From positions 372,001 through 436,000 of the forward strand of contig NZ_JAQTHV010000004.1 in NCBI RefSeq assembly GCF_029433295.1: DNA of 64,000 nucleotides, in the 5' to 3' direction. This document shows, piece after piece, positions 58,847 through 64,000 of this stretch. The notes below the pieces were generated by a model that saw only the letters and a list, made by a program, of their open reading frames with translations, searched no databases and was not told the origin of the DNA. Position numbers and translations under genes: made by a program. Source of the DNA: Bifidobacterium sp. ESL0784 (GTDB lineage Bacteria > Actinomycetota > Actinomycetes > Actinomycetales > Bifidobacteriaceae). The stretch's first letter is position 1; each line of letters opens with the position of its first letter.

Positions 58847-59818
58847 ATGGGAACTCAAGATGAGGATACAAGCCGAGACAGCAATGAGGAGAAACAACTT
58901 CAGTTCAAAAACAGAATACGAGAATTCTTGAACACTATTATTCAATCTCCGTGGGGTTCAATCACGAAGACGAGATTAGAATCCCTGATTGTTGATTTTT
59001 TGTTTGACCTTTGGAATTTGGGTTTCCCACTTCAAGAAGAGGGAGTTGTGGACAACAGCGCGTCAGAGACAGTACCTGAATATTTTGGTGCAGTGAGAGC
59101 ATTTTATAAAAAAATTCGGGAAACACCGTGGGGAACGGCAAGCAAAACGCAACTTGAGTCTTTAATTTTCAATTTACTTATTGATGCCAAGGTCATTGAA
59201 GGTCAGGGAAAAGAAGAAAACGACTTCAATCGAGCGAATGCTTTGGGCACGACGCCAACTAGAATACAATCACTTTGGTATAAATATTATCAGTTACACG
59301 AAAAGAATGATTTGAATATTGCCACCATTCTTCTTTCCTCTGATATTTCTATATCGGAGAGCGTAGAGAAGGATAAATATGACCTTCAGATTAACAATCG
59401 ATTTTTCTTGGAATATGTGAAAAATTGGTTGCGCGGTAAAGAACAAATGGTAACTCAAAAGTCATTAACTCCAGTTTTGACGGTAGGACCAATCGGGCTT
59501 GTAGAAATGTTCAAGGATTTGGCAGGAACGAAGAATGAGGATTTAGACAAAGAAGGTCTAAAGCGGCTGCAGGAAATTCTATCTTACATTAGTGAAAGTG
59601 AGCACAACAAAAATGTTGAGAAGGATAATCAAGAGCATGAAGAAAAAATACAAACTTTATTGAACCAAATTCCTGATGCAGAAAAAACCTTAACCGCTAT
59701 GCATGTACCTGGGGCAGCTATTTTGGGAGGAATAGCGCAAGGAAGTTTGAAGATGCTGAAATCTCATTATCAAGATAAATCAAACTCAGATCAAGATAAA
59801 TCAAACTCCGATATATAA
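58847..59818 (+). CDS. AT-rich orphan gene with an internal duplication
   Basis: A 323-residue protein that I do not recognise. Upstream in-frame ATGs are rejected because AAGGAAG precedes the ATG at 58847 by 6 bases. Residues 27-59 and 86-118 are two copies of one helical module: SPWGSITKTRLESLIVDFL against TPWGTASKTQLESLIFNLL. Residues ~127-147 (FNRANALGTTPTRIQSLWYKY) look like a helix-turn-helix. The rest is charged and helical, with a hydrophobic patch (GAAILGGIAQGSLKML) near the end and a C-terminal 21-nt tandem duplication giving two QDKSNSD units. It is much richer in A/T than its neighbours, which suggests recent acquisition. Confidence 0.7.
   Translation: MGTQDEDTSRDSNEEKQLQFKNRIREFLNTIIQSPWGSITKTRLESLIVDFLFDLWNLGFPLQEEGVVDNSASETVPEYFGAVRAFYKKIRETPWGTASKTQLESLIFNLLIDAKVIEGQGKEENDFNRANALGTTPTRIQSLWYKYYQLHEKNDLNIATILLSSDISISESVEKDKYDLQINNRFFLEYVKNWLRGKEQMVTQKSLTPVLTVGPIGLVEMFKDLAGTKNEDLDKEGLKRLQEILSYISESEHNKNVEKDNQEHEEKIQTLLNQIPDAEKTLTAMHVPGAAILGGIAQGSLKMLKSHYQDKSNSDQDKSNSDI
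59771..59812 (+). repeat. 21-bp tandem duplication at the end of the orphan gene
   Basis: Units 59771-59791 and 59792-59812 differ at one base. Each encodes QDKSNSD in frame. The length suits replication slippage. Confidence 0.85.
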
Positions 59819-59838
59819 CCGCAATCTATAACGACACC

Positions 59839-59861
59839 TTAAATGGCTTAATGCCCTTTAA
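59839..59861 (+). terminator. Small hairpin after the orphan gene
   Basis: TTAAA/TTTAA and inner GGC/GCC pairings (59839-59843, 59845-59847, 59853-59855, 59857-59861) form a short stem 20 bases after the stop codon and before metE. It lacks a T run. Confidence 0.3.
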
Positions 59862-59914
59862 ACAAGATTATTTGGTAAGATTTTGTTAGTCGTTTGTCAA
59901 TCTTTGGAGGAATT

Positions 59915-62254
59915 ATGTCTGCTCTCACATCGGTTTCCGGATTCCCACGCATCGGGCGTGACCGAGAATTGAAGAAGGTCATCGAAGACTACTGGAAGGG
60001 CAAGTCCAGCCTCGATGACGTACGCGCGACCGGTAAGCAGCTGCGCGCCGATCATTGGAAGCTGCAGGCCGACGCAGGCGTCGACCTTATTCCTAGCAAC
60101 GATTTCAGCTATTACGATCAGATGCTCGACACAGCCATTCTGTTGAACGTTATTCCGGAACGTTACCGCCGTCTCTCCTTTGAAAATGCCGAAGACACGC
60201 TCTTTGCCATGGGCCGTGGCTATCAGGGCCCGGAAGGCGACGTCACCGCGCTGCCGATGAAGAAGTGGTTCACTACCAACTACCATTATCTCGTCCCCGA
60301 AGTCGACGCCTCCACCGAAATCAAGCTCAACTCCACCAAGCCGTTCGACGAATTCAACGAGGCCAAGGCTCAAGGCATCGTTACTAAGCCGGTGCTGATC
60401 GGTCCCTACACCTTCCTCAAGCTGGCGCGCAGCCCACAGGCCGAAGAGCTGGAACTTGACCGCGGCCTGGTTGACGCGGTCTCTGGAGTTTATGCGCAAA
60501 TCTTGCGTAAGTTCGCCGAACTTGGCGCCCAATGGGTACAGTTCGATGAACCTTATTTGGTCCTTGACAAGGAAGTCGGAGACACCGAGCTCTTCAAGGC
60601 ACTGTATTCCGCCATTCTGCCGGCACGTTCAACGGGCGACGGCAAGAGCATCAAAGTCCTGCTCAATACCTACTTCGGCAACATCGCCGACATCTATGAG
60701 ACGGTGAATCTTTTCGAATTCGACGGCGTCGGTCTCGACCTCATCGAGGGACGTGAAGAGAACCTTGCAGCCATCGAAAAGTACGGGGTAGCCGAGAACA
60801 CGACGATTTTCGCCGGCGTCATCAACGGACGCAACATCTGGCGCAACAACTACGCCCAGAGCCTTGGTCTTCTCGATGCTTTGAAGACCAAGACCAACAA
60901 CGTCGCTGTTTCGACGGCTTCCTCACTGCTGCATGTGCCATTCAGCACCGAAGGCGAAACCGGACTGAAGCCGGAAGTGTTGAAGCACTTCGCCTTCGCC
61001 GTCGAAAAGCTCGGAGAGCTGGTCGACGTGGCCGAGCTGGCCGATGCCGATGATACGTTGCGCAGGGAATCGCAGACGTTGGCCGACAATCAGGCTCTGT
61101 TCGATGGCAGCCGCGTAGCTAAAGATCCTGCCGTATCTGAACGTCTTGCAGCACTGACCGACAAGGACTTCGTGCGCCAGCCGGCCCGTGCCGAGCGCCG
61201 CAAGCTGCAGCATGAGGAACTGAATCTGCCGGAATTGCCGACCACCACCATCGGTTCCTTCCCGCAAACCCGCGAGATCCGCTCCATGCGTGCCAAAGCA
61301 CGCAAGGGCGAAATCGACCAGAAGACCTATGACGATTTCATCGCTGGCCAGATCGACCAGGTCATCGCCCATCAGGAGCAGATCGGCCTTGATGTGCTGG
61401 TCCACGGCGAATTCGAACGCAATGATATGGTCGAATACTTCGGCCAGCACCTGAACGGCTATCTCTTCACTAAGAATGCTTGGGTGCAGTCCTACGGCAC
61501 CCGTTGCGTCAAGCCTCCAATCGTTTGGGGCGACGTCTCTCGCGCCGAGCCGATCACGGTTCGTTGGAGCAAGTATGCGCAGAGCCGCACCAAGCACGTC
61601 GTCAAGGGCATGCTCACCGGCCCGGTCACCATCCTCAACTGGTCCTGGCCTCGTGAGGACATCAGCAACGAACTGCAGACCCAGCAGCTGGCGCTGGCCA
61701 TCCGCGACGAGGTGCTCGACCTTGAGGCCGCCGGCATCAAGGTCATCCAGATCGATGAGGCCGCACTGCGCGAAAAGCTGCCGCTGCGCCGTTCCGACTG
61801 GCACAAGAAGTACCTCGACTGGGCCATTCCCGCCTTCCGCCTGGTACATTCCGCTGTCAAGCCGACCACGCAGATCCACACCCACATGTGCTACTCCGAG
61901 TTCAACGACATCATCAAGGACATCGACAACATGGATGCCGACGTGATTTCGTTCGAGGCCTCTCGTGGCGATCTCGTTGTACTCGACGCTATTCATGACG
62001 CGCATTTCGAGACCGAGGTCGGTCCCGGCGTCTACGACATCCACTCGCCTCGTATCCCGTCCACCAAGGAACTGGTCGACCGTATCCACGCCATCCTGAA
62101 GAAGGCCGATGTCAGCCGCGTGTGGATCAACCCTGACTGCGGACTCAAAACCCGTGGCAACGAGGAGACCTGGCCGAGCCTCGAACACATGGTTGAAGCC
62201 GCCAAGACGGTTCGCGCCGAACTCGCGAACGGTTTGCTGGCCTCGCAAGACTAA
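59915..62254 (+). CDS. metE: Cobalamin-independent methionine synthase
   Basis: MetE transfers a methyl group from 5-methyltetrahydrofolate polyglutamate to homocysteine. The 779-residue protein has the N-terminal domain ([20 protein letters not shown]) and the catalytic C-terminal domain with the zinc ligands in [12 protein letters not shown] (His, Cys), FEASRGDL (Glu region) and [10 protein letters not shown] (Cys). Both domains share the usual [17 protein letters not shown] pattern. An earlier TTG at 59894 is ignored: GGAGG at 59906-59910 serves the ATG at 59915. metF follows, giving a methionine operon. Confidence 0.95.
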   Translation: MSALTSVSGFPRIGRDRELKKVIEDYWKGKSSLDDVRATGKQLRADHWKLQADAGVDLIPSNDFSYYDQMLDTAILLNVIPERYRRLSFENAEDTLFAMGRGYQGPEGDVTALPMKKWFTTNYHYLVPEVDASTEIKLNSTKPFDEFNEAKAQGIVTKPVLIGPYTFLKLARSPQAEELELDRGLVDAVSGVYAQILRKFAELGAQWVQFDEPYLVLDKEVGDTELFKALYSAILPARSTGDGKSIKVLLNTYFGNIADIYETVNLFEFDGVGLDLIEGREENLAAIEKYGVAENTTIFAGVINGRNIWRNNYAQSLGLLDALKTKTNNVAVSTASSLLHVPFSTEGETGLKPEVLKHFAFAVEKLGELVDVAELADADDTLRRESQTLADNQALFDGSRVAKDPAVSERLAALTDKDFVRQPARAERRKLQHEELNLPELPTTTIGSFPQTREIRSMRAKARKGEIDQKTYDDFIAGQIDQVIAHQEQIGLDVLVHGEFERNDMVEYFGQHLNGYLFTKNAWVQSYGTRCVKPPIVWGDVSRAEPITVRWSKYAQSRTKHVVKGMLTGPVTILNWSWPREDISNELQTQQLALAIRDEVLDLEAAGIKVIQIDEAALREKLPLRRSDWHKKYLDWAIPAFRLVHSAVKPTTQIHTHMCYSEFNDIIKDIDNMDADVISFEASRGDLVVLDAIHDAHFETEVGPGVYDIHSPRIPSTKELVDRIHAILKKADVSRVWINPDCGLKTRGNEETWPSLEHMVEAAKTVRAELANGLLASQD

Positions 62255-62277
62255 GTAAGTATTGAAGTGTTACCAAG

Positions 62278-62313
62278 GTGTGGCCGACATCAGCAAAGCG
62301 ATGCCGGCCACAC
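62278..62313 (+). promoter_or_regulatory. Stem-loop between metE and metF
   Basis: GTGTGGCCG (62278-62286) pairs with CGGCCACAC (62305-62313), and an inner CATC/GATG stem continues after a 1x1 mismatch. The metF ribosome site begins about 10 bases later, at 62324. No T run follows, so it may set metF expression relative to metE rather than terminate. Confidence 0.55.
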
Positions 62314-62334
62314 GATTTGTCACAGGAGACAGCC

Positions 62335-63186
62335 ATGCATTCGCCGATTTTCTCGCTTGAGGTATTCCCGCCCAAACCACATTCGCCGGTAGGCGCCATC
62401 TATGATGCACTTGACGGGCTTCAGGGGCTGAACCCCGATTTCATTTCTGTCACCTACCGCCACGGCACCCATGCCGATCGGGTCAAAACAGCCAGAATAG
62501 CCCACGCCATCAATTACGATTATCATATCCCGGTTGTGGCTCACCTCACCGCCCTTTACAGCAGCAGGGCGACAGTGGATGAGGCCTTGGACCTCTTCCG
62601 CAAGGCCGGGGTTTTCGGTGTGCTGGCGTTGAGAGGCGATTACGTCGAAGGCAACGAACCATGCGGGGATTTCGAACACGCCAGCGATCTGGCTGCCTAT
62701 ATTCGCGAGCATGACCCAGACATGCAGATTATGGGCGCCTGCTACCCGGAATGCCATCTTGAGGCGTCATGTCTGGAAGTTGATGTCGACAATCTCAAAA
62801 AGAAGGTCGATGCCGGCGTCACTCATCTCATCACCCAGCTGTTCTACGACAACGAGGATTTCTACCGCTTTCTCGACCTCGCACGTTCCAAAGGCATTGA
62901 TGTGCCGATTGAGGCTGGGATCATGCCTTTGCGCACTGTCAGTTCGATCAACAACATGACCAAGCGCAACGGTTCCAAGGTTCCAGCAGGGGTGCAGCGC
63001 ATCGTCGACAAGTGGGGAGACGATCTGCCTTGCCTGCAGCAGGCCGGAATCAATTACGCTTCCGAGCAAATCACCGACCTAGTGGCACACGGCGTCGACG
63101 GCATCCACCTTTACACCATGAATCGTGCCGCACTTGCCCGCCGCATCTGGGCCAACGTCGAGCCATTGTTCACGATCAAGGAATAG
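62335..63186 (+). CDS. metF: 5,10-methylenetetrahydrofolate reductase
   Basis: MetF reduces methylene-THF to methyl-THF, the methyl donor of MetE. The 283-residue flavoprotein has FSLEVFPPKPHSPVGAIYDALDGL, the FAD-contact region FGVLALRGDYVEGNEP and TQLFYDNEDFYRFLDLARSKGI, and GIHLYTMNRAALARRIW near the end. AGGAGA precedes the ATG at 62335; upstream codons to 62278 overlap the stem-loop and are rejected. It lies 80 bases after metE in the same direction. Confidence 0.94.
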   Translation: MHSPIFSLEVFPPKPHSPVGAIYDALDGLQGLNPDFISVTYRHGTHADRVKTARIAHAINYDYHIPVVAHLTALYSSRATVDEALDLFRKAGVFGVLALRGDYVEGNEPCGDFEHASDLAAYIREHDPDMQIMGACYPECHLEASCLEVDVDNLKKKVDAGVTHLITQLFYDNEDFYRFLDLARSKGIDVPIEAGIMPLRTVSSINNMTKRNGSKVPAGVQRIVDKWGDDLPCLQQAGINYASEQITDLVAHGVDGIHLYTMNRAALARRIWANVEPLFTIKE

Positions 63187-63254
63187 GTTTGCACCAGCGA
63201 CCAATTCATGGTGAGCGTGCGAGCAAAAACGTGACCCGGTTGTAGATTGGGAAT

Positions 63255-64000
63255 ATGGAAGCTTCCAAGGAATTCGAAATCACGACCCATGACCTGATTC
63301 ATGCAGGGGTGCAGAATCTCGGGGACGCTCGCGACCGGTTCGCGCGTCTGGCCCAGCTTGGTTTCGGCGGCGATTGCTTGCAGATTGTTCTCGACTCCCT
63401 GCAAAAGGCATGCGACCCGGATGTGGCGCTGCATCATTTGACGGAACTCTATACCCCTGGCTCGGACCCGGAGCGTTCGGACAGCCGCAATGAGACACTC
63501 GAGGCGCTTCTTCACCGGCCCGAGGCGTTTTCGAGACTCATCGCTGTGCTTGGTGCTTCGGACGCGCTTGGAGGGCTGATGCGCTCCAATCCTGATCTCG
63601 TCCTCGCAGCCGGTTGTGATCCCTGCCAGAGCCTCGGCTTTACCCGCGACCAGCGTATCCAACATATCAAAACTGCCGTCAATGCCGCAATTTCAGCATC
63701 ATCAGGTTCGTCTGATTCCTCCTTAAGCGACGGTACTGAGGCGTTGCGTAGGAATTATTACCTTCAGTTATCTGCCATCATGGCCGAGGACGCCTCCGCA
63801 GCCGATCCCGTCAAAATCCAACCGAGAATCAGCGTGATGCTCTCCGATTTGGCCGATGCTGCCATCACTTCGGCGCTGGATATCGCCAAGGAGAATGTTG
63901 ACCAGAGCGAGTATTGCGGGTTCACCGTCATTGGCATGGGCAAGCTCGGCGCACAGGAACTGAACTATGTCTCCGACTGCGATCTGGTGTATGTGGTCAA
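63255..64000 (+). CDS. glnE: Glutamate-ammonia ligase adenylyltransferase, N-terminal part (cut by the window edge)
   Basis: GlnE adenylylates and deadenylylates glutamine synthetase to control nitrogen assimilation. Only the first ~248 codons are in the window; the frame is open to the end. The protein begins MEASKEFEITTHDL, and the catalytic nucleotidyltransferase motif FTVIGMGKLGAQELNYVSDCDLVYVV is near residue 230 at the window edge. A ~25-residue Ser/Asp-rich segment (around AISASSGSSDSSLSDG) precedes it. In full length the family is ~900-1000 residues. Its presence fits the gltBD glutamate synthase genes found in the same window. Confidence 0.92.
   Translation, partial: MEASKEFEITTHDLIHAGVQNLGDARDRFARLAQLGFGGDCLQIVLDSLQKACDPDVALHHLTELYTPGSDPERSDSRNETLEALLHRPEAFSRLIAVLGASDALGGLMRSNPDLVLAAGCDPCQSLGFTRDQRIQHIKTAVNAAISASSGSSDSSLSDGTEALRRNYYLQLSAIMAEDASAADPVKIQPRISVMLSDLADAAITSALDIAKENVDQSEYCGFTVIGMGKLGAQELNYVSDCDLVYVV

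Noticed and set aside
59819..59914. SAM, cobalamin or T-box riboswitch before metE
   Set aside because: The leader is under 100 bases and shows no conserved S-box, B12-box or T-box sequence.

Overview
The window reads as a chromosomal segment of a Bifidobacteriaceae member, most likely Bifidobacterium. The reasons are: a moderately high GC, actinobacterial gene content (fused AroK-AroB, a SufBDC-SufS-SufU operon, GltBD, GlnE, an actinobacterial glycogen synthase paired with GlgC), frequent GTG/TTG starts, and a tRNA gene without an encoded CCA. The species cannot be set from the sequence. Nearly all of the window is ordinary core chromosome; there is no rRNA, prophage, IS element or CRISPR array.

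Layout. 1-3.9 kb: end of the shikimate pathway (aroKB fusion, aroQ) and pyrG. 4.2-10.5 kb: Fe-S cluster assembly (sufB, sufD, sufC, sufS, sufU and a DUF59 factor), with two strong inverted repeats between sufC and sufS. 10.6-13.8 kb (minus): glgC, a SpoU/TrmH rRNA/tRNA methylase and a Kv-like potassium channel. 13.9 kb: tRNA-Leu(GAG). 14.3-22.0 kb: membrane-anchored polysaccharide deacetylase, then an RNA-maturation cluster rsmE-hit-phoH-ybeY-CBS/CNNM protein-era, and a membrane protein. 22.3-25.7 kb (minus): a polar amino-acid ABC importer, whose binding-protein gene is preceded by a 32-codon reading frame with a strong ribosome site and by a foldable leader. 26.0-29.3 kb (minus): acyl-CoA synthetase and an alpha/beta hydrolase. 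29.6-32.7 kb: ribosomal protein L25, ilvE and a UPF0126/TRIC-type membrane protein. 33.0-36.3 kb: an ABC exporter gene and a CPBP-family membrane protease gene, each interrupted by a one-base frameshift at a homopolymer. 36.4-39.5 kb: rpsT, lepA, nitroreductase. 39.56-39.70 kb: five short repeats at an exact 33-bp period. 39.7-45.5 kb: a NarL-type two-component system diverging from a three-gene ABC-2 exporter. 45.6-53.3 kb: hemW, gltB, gltD. 53.4-58.8 kb: small membrane proteins, glycogen synthase, an ABC ATPase, a D-2-hydroxyacid dehydrogenase and trmI. 58.8-59.8 kb: an AT-rich orphan gene with an internal duplication. 59.9-64 kb: metE, metF and the start of glnE.

How the genes work together. 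gltBD and glnE belong to ammonia assimilation; metE and metF make methionine and its methyl donor; the suf genes supply Fe-S clusters needed by GltB/GltD and HemW. glgC and the glgA-type gene, 42 kb apart, together make glycogen. The unusual parts are the twice-broken exporter/protease locus, the 33-bp periodic repeat, the leader of the amino-acid importer, the suf inverted repeats, and the orphan gene at 58.8 kb.
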